From positions 19,009,143 to 19,073,142 of the forward strand of contig OZ025265.1 in the NCBI GenBank assembly GCA_964019135.1: 64,000 bases of DNA, written 5' to 3'. The position numbers and the translations under genes are program-made. Below the pieces are notes generated by a model. It saw only the letters and a program-made list of their open reading frames with translations, did no database searches and was not told the origin of the DNA. How positions within the stretch are numbered: position 1 is the stretch's first letter; each line of letters opens with the position of its first letter. Below, piece by piece: positions 12,701 to 20,330 of this stretch. Source of the stretch: Arenicola marina (taxonomy: Eukaryota; Annelida; Polychaeta; Arenicolidae).

Positions 12701-15700
12701 TGGAAAATGGGTAACCATGGTTATTTCCGCCACTCTCATGTGGTTTTGACTGGTCGAGTCAGACACAATGGCAACGAATGACCCCCGGACCACCACCGCT
12801 TCACCCTCCCCTCCCCCACCTCCTCCGGCGGCGTATGTGGGGGTGGAGGGGGGGGGGGTGGACTGGGATGGGAGGCAGCGGTAGCGTTGCCACGGACATA
12901 AAAGCGCTATGTACCTCCGTGCCTCTCCGGGTCCCCTTCTTCGACGGTCTCCATGGCTGTGAGGGGGGAAAACAGAGGGCGGCGAGATCATAAAAAAGGG
13001 GTCGAACATGCTCACCCCACCAAGCCCCACCCTCACCCCCGCCCCGGTCACCGGCCCGCTCTACCCATCTCCCATCCACCGTACCCCACCAAACCCTCAC
13101 CCCCACCCCGGTCACCGGCCCGCTCTACCCAGCTCCCATCCACCCTACCCCACCAAACCCTCACCCCCACCCCGGTCACCGGCCCGCTCTACCCAGCCCC
13201 AGCCTCCAGCCCCCCCCCCCACCCCACCCTGGGCAGCATAATTCGCACTTCCCATTGGCAAAACAAGAAGAAAATGAAATTATCGTTTTTTTTATGCCAG
13301 TTTGTGCGCCCACAAGGGCTAAATAAGGTCAAGGAACCTCCGGGCACAATGCATGCTGGGCATGCACTATGCCCCTGGGCATGCACTATGCCCCTGGGCA
13401 TGCACTATGCCCCTGGGCATGCACTATGCCCCTGGGCATGTACTATGCCCCTGGGCATGCACTATGCCCCTGGGCATGCACTATGCCCCTGGGCATGCAC
13501 TATGCTTTTTCACTATGTACTCTACTATGTCCCAGCTTCAGATAACAGATCGGGTGTGATCCAGGCCGGGTTTCGAACCAAAGACCTGTTGATTGATCTG
13601 CACTCAGTGGAGTATTCCACAACTCTTCCACGGAGCACCCCCCCACCCCCCCACCCCATGCATCGCAATATAAGAAATACCATTACTGCTACAGTACTTG
13701 ACATCCGCCTTTCATTTATTTCTGACCAAAGCAATGACGATTTTACCGTCAGGCTTTGGCTTCGCCTCCCCACCTGCCCCTTAACCCCCCCCCCACTCTC
13801 ACGCTCGCAGCCCCAGGGTAGAGCGGCACATGCATTAAAACAGTAGGGTGTGACCCAATGCGACCTTTACTTGAACGCATTGTATAGTACCGATTAGTTG
13901 GTTCACATAGGGCACGACGCTGAAAGAAATGGTCGCACCTGCCCCACCGCAGTGGCGTAGTTAAACCGGGGCATTAATTAATTAATCAATTAAAGAATTT
14001 AATGCAAGAACATTATCAGCCATATTCTAGCAATTAATTAATCTTTCAATTAAAATGCGCGTAGATGGCATCAGTATTATTACAGAATGCGGGCAGTGGG
14101 GGCAATCAAGTAATCATTTTTACAACATAGATGGCCATAATATGTAAAAGACATTTAGTGGATTAATTAATTGATTAATTTATTAATTAATTACAAGCCC
14201 GTGGGCGGTATCAGCCGTATCAGCTGTGATTAGCAGCCCCAATTATCGCCACCCAGCGAAGTCATTGGCGCCGTGGTTGCCGTAGCAACCACATCAATTG
14301 AGCCCAGGTTACGAATCGCCTAAGAGGTGCTATACGGTTCGAAGCGTCCCTCGTTATGACATCATCACCATGGCAACGCTGTAAACGTGTCTCCGTCGGC
14401 CAGAGATGGATTACCTTACTGGCCCATCACCACTGACGTACTGCCCTGGTCAATACCAGGGGGTCTAATATAATCTCCGGGCACTGGGAGGCAATGCATC
14501 TAGTGACCTCACTGACGAATATACATTTTAATACTACATCAGTGTCCATATTGCAGACGGCGTATCCGCTGCATTTTCAGAATTTTAAAAGCCAAAATAG
14601 TGTTTCGTTCATAATACCAAATCACACTGAGCCATTTGTCGACAAACTTAGGTTTGAGAGAAAAGTTACATCAAAATTTTTGCGTTATTTTTTAAATTAA
14701 TAAACAAAATTAAATGCGTCGGTTTGTTCACTTCGTGCAAAGCATTAGTACCCGGAATAGAGAGTAGTTGCTGAGGTTATTTATCACCTGGTTACCACCT
14801 CTACCTGATTAACCTGTGCATGGAGAGCGGGAATACGCTTCAGAAGCCGGTTAACAGTATGGCTCGAGAGGCGACCAATAGCGTTAATGATCTTACACAT
14901 ATCCTGGCTTCAGCCCGGGACACTCACGCTGCAAGGAAATCATGTCAGCAATGAACTAGGGAACCAGCCAATTAGGGCAACAGTGGCAGTGACGTAATCC
15001 CAACGGCATCAGCCAATCAGAACGTCGGAGAAGGATAGCACTAATGTCAACAATTTGGAACCAGCCTATTAGGGTAATGATGTCAAAATTATGGGACCAA
15101 TATCAACATTATGGGACGAATCTCAACATTATGGGACCATTATCAACATTACGGGACCAATGTCAACATTATGGGACCACTGTCAACATTATGGGACCAT
15201 TTAAACATTATGTCAACATTACCGGACCAATGTCAATATTAAGCGACCAATGTCAACATTGTGGGACCAATGTCAACATTGTGGGACCAATGTCAACATT
15301 TTGTGACCAATCTCAACATTATGGGACCATTGTCAACATCATGGGTCCTGTCAACATTATGGGACCATTGTCAACATCATGGGTCCAATGTCAACATTAT
15401 GGGACCAATCTCAACATTATGGAACCAATCTCAACATCATGGGACCATTGTCAACATTATGGGACCATCGTCAACATTACGGAGCCAATGTCAACATTAT
15501 GTGACCAATGTCAACATTATGTGACCAATGTCAACAGTAAGATACCAATGTCAACATTATGGGATCAATCTCAACATTATGGTACCAATCTCAACAATAT
15601 GGGACCATTTCAACATTATGGAACCAATGTCAACATTATAGGAACCAATGTCAATATTACGGAACCAATGTAAACATTATGGAACCCATGTCAGCATTAT

Positions 15701-18700
15701 GGGTCCAATGTCAACATTACGGGTCAAATGTCAACATTATGGAACCATTGTCAACATTATGGGTCCAATGTCAACATTATGAGACCAATGTCAACATCAC
15801 GGGTCAAATGTCAACATTATGGAACCCATGTCAGCATTATGGGACCAACGTCAACATTATGGGACCAATGTCAACACTATGGGACCAATGTCAACATTAT
15901 GGGACCTAGGATTAGTACTACCAATGCCTATTGTACAGGACCCAAGGACTGGTCATGTTTAAAAGGAGTTGTCTAGGTCCCTACCATGATAGCAGACAAC
16001 CAATATATAAATGAACTATAACTTATAATAATAATAAAATAATAATAAATATTCTAAGAGGAAATGGTTGTCTCATAACAAAACATTTGTCTCAAGCATG
16101 TCGGCCATCTGGGTAGGCGCATGGCCAATTCTCCTTACGAAGCTTTCATAATTATTTGTGTGGTAAGCGACAGAGGGTGAACGGTGCCACGTGGTGAGCC
16201 ATGTCCGGCACGGGGTCCACAAGCGGGATTTGCAGGGGGGAAACAGACTACACGTGGCTACCCACTGGGGACATGCGGTCAGTTCACACCAGGGACGCAA
16301 TATCATTGGCATATTTGTGTCCCAAACGTTTAAATGAAAGCGGGCGAATTTTGACGGGATTTAAATATAAAAAAAGTGGGATTTTTCTTTTCAAAACCAA
16401 ATATTAGGCTTCAATCATCAAAAAAAGTCCATGCATTGTTCCCGAAACCCTTTGTGACGGTGAAAAACTATGGTGTAATGCTCTTGAGTTGTTGCCATTG
16501 TATCATCAAAACTGATGGATACAAAAATGCAAAGGTTCTTAGTCAAAGTGAAACAAAAATCCCATAAACAATAAAAACACCTTACAATGAAATGCTTAGA
16601 GAGGACCAAGACCCGAAAATGGCGACTCAATTAGACTTGTTTAAGGCAAGCCCAAACCGCCATTTTGTCTCCTTTCTTTCTCCGTCATCAGAACACGTGA
16701 TATTAATCATTCGCACGTACGCGTGCGCAATAAATGTCTCGAAATAAATCGGAATACTTTAAATAACTATAACAAATACGCTGCCAAACAATCCATAGTT
16801 TTACAGACGCAGACGAACGGACAGATGGACGGATGGATGGATGGATGGATGTCAACCATTATTTTTGTGCTCGCCGAGGGGTTTTCCCCCTGCACGTGGC
16901 TCGGGCGCTTACCGGGTTTCTGGGAGACGGCGTCCTTCTTCTGGTCCTCGGGTCGCCGGTGATGACGGTGTTTCCGGCGGTGACGCCGCCGGCTCTGCTG
17001 GGGGAAATGCAGGCCCACGTACATGGCCTGCTGCTGCCATCTGTCGGTGTGATGGCCTGAAACGTGGAGAGTGATACGGACGTTGAATTTTTGGCGACGT
17101 GCAGCTGCCGTTGGCGCCATGTATCGGCGTGATGGCCTGAAAGCGTGGCGATTTATACCGAGGTTGGATTATATGGCCTTCTGCTGCCACCTAGCGGTGT
17201 GATGGCCTGAATGCGTGGAGACTGATACCGAGGTTGGATTATATGGCCTTCTGCTGCCACCTAGCGGTGTGATGGCCTGAAAGCGTGGAGACTGATACCG
17301 AGGTTGGATTATATGGCCTTCTGCTGCCACCTAGCGGTGTGATGGCCTGAAAGCGTGGAGATTGATTCTGATGTTGTTATATATGGCCTTCTGCTGCCAC
17401 CTATCGGTGTGATGGCTTGACACGTGGAGAGTGATACCTAGGTTATTAGACCGCCGACGGATGCTAGCTTTCTATCTACTTACAGGCCACACCCAATTAC
17501 TGTTACCATGACTACAGCGGCCCCCGGGCACTTGGCGGCCTTATAAGCAGACATGTGCGCCTAATTAACGAGTGCAAACATCATTCTGGAAAATGTTATA
17601 CAATAAGAAGTACGAATGACCATACCACCAAACCACCCCCGGATTAAAGCGACAACAATGCATGGACATATTGGAAAATACAGAAATCATCGATGTTTGC
17701 AGCCCAGATAAAATTAATTTAGTTGAAAATGCCAATTCTTCATATACTGACAATTACCACGTCCCCCAATATAGTCCAAACATTTCAGTGATTTTGATAG
17801 GCACGCCACTGGGTGGGTCCCAATTCCAAGAGCTCTTTAAAATGATGGGACATCCGAAAAAATAATGGGACATTAGTTATTACGAAATATTGCGCACTCT
17901 GCGTACAAGTTTTCTTTAAAGGAAACCCCTTAAATAATTACATATAAAATAATTTCGGATACCTAGCACCTAGACCTAGTTACCTACAATTTCTAACTTG
18001 CATTGCATTATCAGCAGCTGACCCTGGGTTACCATGGCCCATCTGTTCCCGTATGGCGTGAGGCTCTGATTCTAGATAGAGAACCCCCTGTCACATCCAG
18101 CTGTTTACATGTATTTGCAATGCGTCCCAATGTCCCCTCGCAGCTTAATGAAATGCGTAATTTGTAATTTTTGTGCGACAAATGATGCAGGACGCGTACC
18201 AGAATCGCTGCCATTGAGGTACACATTCAATGATCGCATATAGCATGAGTCACGTTCCTACCCCCCCCCCTCCCCCCTCCCCCCTTACTCAGATCAGAGG
18301 AGCGACCAAAACATGTCATCTATAGAGTGCATACAATGGTGACGTCACATGTGTGAAAGGGACGACCAGGGGGTACATCCTTGAAGGGCACCAATGTCAC
18401 CTTGATGCAGCGCGAGCCGTATATGGAACGCCGTCTGTACCATTTTTCGTCCCTCTCGACCATGATGCGGCATAAAGACTGCATAGAATTGACTTAACTT
18501 AGAAAATCTATAGTGGTGGGAAGCCATTGATGGCAAGCCGGTAGTCCGTGGAGCGTGATCAATGGCTAAATCAGTGCCAGGTGTACCCGGGGTGGAAAAA
18601 AAAATAATGCTCAGGTAGTCAGGAAACATGCAACAGGGCATCATTGACGGCTAAATTGATTGATTCAAGTAGGCTGCTTTAACCTGTGCAGGTCATCATA

Positions 18701-19883
18701 TCGCGATAATAGAAAGGGTCAAGGAAGAGACAGGACACTATTTATTTTTCATGCTAACGCAAACGTCGATTCAGTTTAGCCGGTGTCGGTTATTTATTGT
18801 GAGAAAAACTGATGGTGTGAATCCAAACAAGGATAGCGTTTTAGACCATATCTGTACCCACACAGGCTAACCAAACCCAATGGACCCTCATCCACAATAA
18901 GAAATGTTGAAATATAGGCGTTTCTGTGCACACAAGGGCTAAACTGGGGCAAGAAAGCTCCCGGAGCGATGATGGACGAATGGACGAAACATGTCCCAGA
19001 GTAGGCGCCCGTACCCGGCTTCGAACCCAAGACCTATTATATCAGCGGTCTAGTGCACTCACCACGGATGAACGAGTAAAACAGCTTCAAGACGCAGATG
19101 ATGACAAATTGTAGGAGTGAGGTAAAGCGATGGATTTGGTATTTAAGGTCCCATTTGTGTACACATTGGCAAGGAACCCATTAGCGGGGCCATTAATTGT
19201 CCGCTTAACACAGAATCAGATAAGACAAGATAAAGCTTCATGTAACTTCGGTTATTAAAAGTGCCATTTATAAACTATGACAATATGATAATATGGTAAC
19301 GTACCATGGAGTTCATCCTCCCCGACAAGTTAAAGCTATTTAACGCACGTATTAAAATGTTTGGGTTTATGATAAATAAACAAATATAAGGCAATTAAGA
19401 CAAAAACGTTATTTGACGTCTGTATTATAAGTCCACAATAAACATTAATTACCTCAAGCGCTTTTGACAAAGAAAGACGATATGCTTAATGCCCGATAAA
19501 TTAAACGTTTATTTACCATTCTTATTAAAAGTAAAAGAAAATAGCATCAGCGCAATGACAATATTCAACATGTAACCATAGTGACGCACCCTGGATTTTG
19601 TCCTCGCCGAGAAGTTCAACCTTTGCTTATCATTCGCATTCAACGCCAATAACAATAAGCATGACAGCATACAATATGTAACCATGGTGACGCACCCTGG
19701 ATTTTGTCCTCGCCGAGAAGTTCAACCTTTGCTTATCATTCGCATTCAACGCCAAAAACAATAAGCATGACAGCATACAATATGTAACCATGGCGACGTA
19801 CCCTGGATTTCATCCTCGCCGACCATAGGGTGCGCGAAGGACCCATGATCCCTAAGCGGCGTGTCCTCGGTGGGTTGATCCAT
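659..19883 (-). CDS. slc4a7/8/10-like: SLC4 Na+-coupled bicarbonate transporter, 5' part of gene (10 exons, partial)
   Basis: Exons (minus strand, 5' to 3'): 19883-19802, 17056-16913, 9210-9066, 7694-7534, 6976-6785, 4869-4813, 2716-2592, 2103-1858, 1353-1207, 768-659. Every border is GT-AG and every phase joins, giving 469 residues with no stop. This is the N-terminal cytoplasmic domain of the SLC4 family: His/Arg-rich segment (about 56-70), TPPSERVQF (77-85), ETARW (121-125), [20 protein letters not shown] (136-155), [13 protein letters not shown] (314-326), [15 protein letters not shown] (347-361) and [19 protein letters not shown] (410-428). Family members move HCO3-/CO3-- with Na+, some also exchanging Cl-, across the plasma membrane and set cell pH. 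The [13 protein letters not shown] and VPSQ wording resembles the electroneutral group (SLC4A7/8/10) more than SLC4A4/5; this subgroup call is from memory. The membrane domain and C-terminus lie left of position 1, so ion coupling cannot be judged. Confidence 0.93.
769..1206 (-). other. SLC4 intron 9
   Basis: Unique sequence of 438 bases between exons 9 and 10. The only site of note is a perfect CRE-type palindrome, TGACGTCA, at 1050-1057. No coding match is seen. Confidence 0.7.
1207..1353 (-). CDS. SLC4 exon 9 (VLPPGEWDP motif)
   Basis: Codes residues 385-433, phase 0 at both ends. Acceptor TGTTACAG|GTGTTC at 1354/1353; donor TCTCAG|GTGGGT at 1207/1206. Reads [36 protein letters not shown] and [13 protein letters not shown], close to textbook SLC4 sequence. 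The [13 protein letters not shown] form argues for the SLC4A7/8/10 side of the family. Confidence 0.97.
1858..2103 (-). CDS. SLC4 exon 8 ([13 protein letters not shown] core)
   Basis: Codes residues 303-384, phase 0 at both ends. Acceptor ATTTCAG|TTCAAC at 2104/2103, preceded by an AT-rich TCATCATCATT tract; donor GACGAG|GTGAGT at 1858/1857. Reads [43 protein letters not shown] and [15 protein letters not shown]. This is the second half of the cytoplasmic core and is strongly conserved in SLC4 proteins. Confidence 0.97.
2104..2275. repeat. AT-rich ATAAT/TAATAATA simple repeat in intron 7
   Basis: Runs of TAATAATAA with TTATTAATATA blocks, directly 5' (in transcript sense) of exon 8. It may serve as the pyrimidine/AT tract of that acceptor (TTATTATTATCATCATCATT). 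Confidence 0.85.
2592..2716 (-). CDS. SLC4 exon 7 (Ser-rich linker)
   Basis: Codes Glu261 (shared) and residues 262-302, ending in phase 0. Acceptor ATTGCAG|AGAGCATG at 2717/2716; donor TATAAG|GTGTGC at 2592/2591. Peptide [20 protein letters not shown], then [21 protein letters not shown]. This is the variable, probably disordered linker of the family, so homology is weak. The call rests on both splice sites and on phase: it is the piece needed to turn the phase-1 end of exons 5/6 into the phase-0 start of exon 8. Confidence 0.68.
2717..4812 (-). other. SLC4 intron 6
   Basis: About 2.1 kb of mostly AT-rich unique sequence. No repeat array, SINE or coding segment was recognised. Confidence 0.6.
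4813..4869 (-). CDS. SLC4 exon 6, putative 57-nt cassette exon
   Basis: Codes a shared Glu242, then [18 protein letters not shown] and one base. Acceptor CATCAG|AGGGCG at 4870/4869; donor GTCAG|GTAAAC at 4813/4812. Length 57 nt with phase 1 at both ends, so the frame is kept whether it is used or skipped. DHSEVNKS recalls the ENSTVDFSK-type segment ahead of the FMKKIP motif in relatives. Vertebrate members are known to vary this linker by alternative splicing; that this exon is alternative here is inference. The exon is short and of low complexity. Confidence 0.62.
4870..6784 (-). other. SLC4 intron 5
   Basis: About 1.9 kb. It holds a 131-codon minus-strand open frame (5172-5567) with no recognisable motif, a SINE-tail-like piece near 5865-5895 (TTAGGCCATCTTTGTGTAC) and the degraded MITE copy at 5971-6077. 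Confidence 0.6.
5971..6077. mobile_element. MITE-like element, copy 1 (degraded 5' end)
   Basis: Shares with 7366-7481 the core GGGGCTTAGTCGG, GTTACCATGTAAACGAT, TTTTAGTCGACTAAGCC and the end TGTACGTGAAAT. Left end starts CGCAGTTTAG; the ATTTCACG tip present in copy 2 is not visible. No protein is encoded. Confidence 0.75.
6785..6976 (-). CDS. SLC4 exon 5 (LVLDQ / RSLADIGKK)
   Basis: Codes Asp178 (shared) to residue 241 plus one base. Acceptor GTTGCAG|ATCTGG at 6977/6976; donor CAAAG|GTAAGC at 6785/6784. It reads [25 protein letters not shown] and [14 protein letters not shown]; the family has the same LVLDQ...RHHHQ...PLVRSFADIGKK order. The acceptor and first 16 or so exon bases are repeated twice upstream in a 68-bp array (7027-7158). 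The end (KKLENK plus G) accepts exon 6 or exon 7 equally well by phase. Confidence 0.95.
6959..7158. repeat. 68-bp tandem repeat spanning the exon 5 acceptor, 3 copies
   Basis: Copies start near 6959, 7027 and 7095, with GATCCAACACCAG, GATCAAACACCAA and TGTCAAACACCAG at matching places exactly 68 bases apart. On the minus strand each carries TGCAG|AYYTGGTGTT. The first copy is the real acceptor and start of exon 5; the other two are intronic. Confidence 0.9.
7159..7365 (-). other. SLC4 intron 4 remainder with SINE-A tail remnant
   Basis: TTTTGTGTGCAGGCCTGAAGGCTAAATTGGGCCAAGAAGG near 7250-7290 (read in parts) resembles the 3' tail of SINE family A, so a degraded copy is likely. Nothing else is seen. 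Confidence 0.45.
7366..7481. mobile_element. MITE-like element, copy 2 (116 bp, intact inverted ends)
   Basis: Left end ATTTCACGAACGCAGTTTAG and the reverse complement of the right end ATTTCACGTACACAGTTTAG differ at two of 20 positions. The similarity continues inward (YCGRCT, then GGCTTAGTCG). Non-coding, so it would need a transposase in trans. No clear target-site duplication could be read. It sits in intron 4, 53 bases from exon 4. Confidence 0.8.
7534..7694 (-). CDS. SLC4 exon 4 (GERWSKP core)
   Basis: Codes residues 125-177 plus one base. Acceptor TTGCAG|A at 7695/7694; donor ACAG|GTGAGG at 7534/7533. It reads [18 protein letters not shown], then [16 protein letters not shown] and [12 protein letters not shown], the most conserved stretch of the SLC4 cytoplasmic domain. 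The exon ends EIT plus G, which joins AT of exon 5 to make Asp178. No odd residues are seen in the core. Confidence 0.97.
7862..7918 (-). mobile_element. SINE family A tail remnant
   Basis: GGCCGCTTTCGTGCACACAA followed by GGGGTAATATGGGCC matches the family A tail (TGTGCACACAAGGGCTAAA). The C-rich array that follows begins where the SINE body would continue. Confidence 0.5.
7919..9060. repeat. C-rich minisatellite filling intron 3
   Basis: Irregular units of CCTACACC, CTACACCCCAGACCCC and CCTCATCCCAC over 1.1 kb. It directly abuts the donor of exon 3. On the SLC4 sense strand it is G-rich (GGGGTGTAGGGTGTAGGTGGGG, read in parts) and could form G-quadruplexes in the pre-mRNA. The long plus-strand open frames here are a composition effect. 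Confidence 0.92.
9066..9210 (-). CDS. SLC4 exon 3 (TPPSERVQF segment)
   Basis: Codes residues 77-123 plus two bases of Arg124. Acceptor TGACGTAG|GC at 9211/9210, with a weak pyrimidine tract; donor CCAG|GTGAGG at 9066/9065. The peptide [12 protein letters not shown], an acidic run (GEEEEDDD), [11 protein letters not shown] and EWKETA matches the SLC4 segment at the start of the folded cytoplasmic domain. AG joins the A of exon 4 to give Arg in ETARW. The donor side abuts the C-rich minisatellite at 7919-9060 with no gap. Confidence 0.93.
9214..9280. repeat. CA/TG-rich microsatellite
   Basis: ACACACACAGGCACATGTAC, CACACGTACACACAGG and similar, next to the exon 3 acceptor. Confidence 0.8.
9355..9475. 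repeat. 36-bp tandem repeat, about 3 copies
   Basis: GTCGTCAAGGAAACAA followed by RCTACSCTGRCAACAACCCC, decaying to the right; a further partial copy (GTTACCCTAACAACAATC) lies near 9540. Confidence 0.75.
9476..11519 (-). other. SLC4 intron 2, unique part
   Basis: About 2 kb with no array, SINE or coding match. A short duplicated AT-rich segment lies near 11060-11200 (TTTACGGTAAAATTTCTTTA and TTTACAGTAAACTTTCTTTA). Confidence 0.55.
11525..11785. repeat. G-rich GGGTRTGGGTAGGGG repeat
   Basis: Irregular GGGTGTGGGT/GGGTAGGGG units ending with three copies of GGGGCGGGGAAG. G-quadruplex potential on the plus strand, which is antisense to SLC4. Confidence 0.85.
11786..13007 (-). other. SLC4 intron 2, unique part
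   Basis: No coding match. A piece near 12025-12110 (CATCTTTGTACACACAATGG) faintly resembles a SINE-A tail. Short poly-G runs lie at 12228-12237 and 12850. Confidence 0.45.
13008..13205. repeat. 64-bp C-rich tandem repeat, 3 copies
   Basis: Each unit carries CCCCGGTCACCGGCCCGCTC and CTCCCATCCACC. Units start near 13021, 13085 and 13149. Confidence 0.9.
13303..13635 (-). mobile_element. SINE family A copy split by a 19-bp array
   Basis: Tail TTGTGCGCCCACAAGGGCTA at 13302-13321, body AAGGAACCTCCGGGCACAATG, then the array, then the head side with a B box (GGGTTTCGAACC at 13568-13579 on the plus strand) and GACCTGTTGATTGATCTGCA. Its promoter faces the minus strand. Confidence 0.7.
13348..13508. 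repeat. 19-bp tandem repeat, 8-9 copies, inside a SINE
   Basis: Unit ATGCACTATGCCCCTGGGC. The array starts where the SINE body reads AATGCATGCTGGGCATGCAC, so it seems to have grown from SINE sequence. Confidence 0.93.
13970..14210. repeat. ATTAATTA-rich simple sequence
   Basis: Clusters of TTAATTAATTAATCAATTA at 13972-13993, 14030-14052 and 14159-14195. Confidence 0.75.
14273..14292. promoter_or_regulatory. Perfect hairpin / RFX X-box-like palindrome
   Basis: GTGGTTGC-CGTA-GCAACCAC. The inner 14 bases GTTGCCGTAGCAAC differ from the RFX X-box GTTGCCATGGCAAC at two centre positions. A second CCATGGCAAC lies about 80 bases to the right. Function in SLC4 intron 2 is inference. Confidence 0.4.
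15044..15906. repeat. 20-bp tandem repeat, about 43 copies
   Basis: Consensus ACCAATGTCAACATTATGGG with steady point changes. 20 is not a multiple of 3, so three copies make a 20-residue open repeat in each frame; not a gene. Confidence 0.95.
15907..16912 (-). other. SLC4 intron 2, end next to exon 2
   Basis: Unique sequence with a short ATAATAATA run (16025-16050) and a GGATGGATGGATG run (16826-16850). No coding match. Confidence 0.5.
16913..17056 (-). CDS. SLC4 exon 2 (His/Arg-rich segment)
   Basis: Codes Gly28 (shared) to residue 75, ending with one base. Acceptor ...TTTCAG|GCCATC at 17057/17056; donor CCCG|GTAAGC at 16913/16912. The peptide contains [14 protein letters not shown] followed by [20 protein letters not shown]. 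Vertebrate Na+-bicarbonate transporters have the same order: a short VYIGVHVP-like strand and then a His/Arg-rich run. The G left at the end joins GC of exon 3 (Gly76). The first 40 or so exon bases and the acceptor are repeated five more times in the upstream intron (see repeat 17015-17440), so upstream decoy acceptors are possible; the copy used here is the only one with an open frame into AMYVG. Confidence 0.88.
17015..17440. repeat. 70-bp tandem repeat spanning the exon 2 acceptor, 6 copies
   Basis: GATGGCCTGA (GATGGCTTGA in the last) occurs at 17051, 17131, 17201, 17271, 17341 and 17411: offsets 80, 70, 70, 70, 70. The copy at 17051 is the real acceptor and exon 2 start. On the minus strand each copy reads CAG|GCCATCACACCG, then a WQQ-coding stretch (GTGGCAGCAG). 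Confidence 0.95.
17441..18899 (-). other. SLC4 intron 1, unique part
   Basis: No array or coding match. Contains a C-run (18260-18287) and several ordinary TGACGTCA-like half sites. Confidence 0.5.
18900..19072 (-). mobile_element. SINE family A copy
   Basis: On the minus strand: tRNA-like head GTGGTGAGTGCACTAGACCG, B box GGGTTCGAAGCC, body GACATGTTTCGTCCATTCGT, tail TTTAGCCCTTGTGTGCACAG. Nearly full length, with a degraded A box. Confidence 0.8.
19285..19840. repeat. 106-bp repeat spanning the exon 1 donor, 3 clear plus degraded copies
   Basis: GTGACGCACCCTGG at 19581, the same at 19687 and GCGACGTACCCTGG at 19793, each 106 bases apart; a worn copy GTAACGTACCATGG at 19296. The copy at 19793 holds the real donor of exon 1. 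In the copies the minus strand reads GGCGAGGACAAAATCCAGG|GTGCGT against the exon GGCGAGGATGAAATCCAGG|GTACGT. Confidence 0.9.
19802..19883 (-). CDS. SLC4 exon 1 with start codon
   Basis: Codes residues 1-27 plus one base (phase 1). The ATG at 19883-19881 has a strong context (ACAACCATGG, A at -3 and G at +4), and an in-frame TGA lies 48 bases before it, so this is a good start. The peptide begins [10 protein letters not shown] and ends GEDEIQ, an acidic stretch like the DEEAVVD region near the N-terminus of vertebrate relatives. The donor reads CAGG|GTACGT at 19802/19801. The leftover G joins GC of exon 2 to make Gly28. Similarity to known proteins is weak here; the case rests on start context, donor, phase and position. 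Earlier non-coding exons or other promoters may exist. Copies of the donor end lie in the intron at 19581-19620 and 19687-19725. Confidence 0.72.
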
Positions 19884-20009
19884 GGTTGTGGGGCGGATGC
19901 CGCCTGTAGAAGTCCCTGAAGCGGCGGATCACAACAAGGTCACTCCGCCCTGGAACACAGCGCAGATAACGGGACATCAGACAAAGAATTACGACCACAT
20001 GCACCGTAC

Positions 20010-20330
20010 AGTATGGAATATGATCATAAAAAACATGTACCGTACATGCACCGTAATTTATTGAATTGAAAACAGGTACATGCACCGTAATTTATTGAAT
20101 TGAAAATAGGTATCGTAGTTTATTAAATTGAAAATAGGTACCGTAATTTATTGAGCTAAAATTAGGTATCGCAATTTATTAAGTTGAAAATAGGTACCAC
20201 AATTGATTGAATTGAAACATGTACCATAATTCATCGAATAGAAAACATGTACATAAATTATCCTAATTAACTATTCTAATGAGAAACAGGAAAGGTAGAT
20301 TATAGATTTGAAAATAAGTACCGTAAATAA
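20010..20330. repeat. About 30-bp AT-rich tandem repeat
   Basis: Units like GGTACCGTAATTTATTGAAT plus TGAAAATA, about 9 diverged copies. It lies upstream of the SLC4 start codon. Confidence 0.8.
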
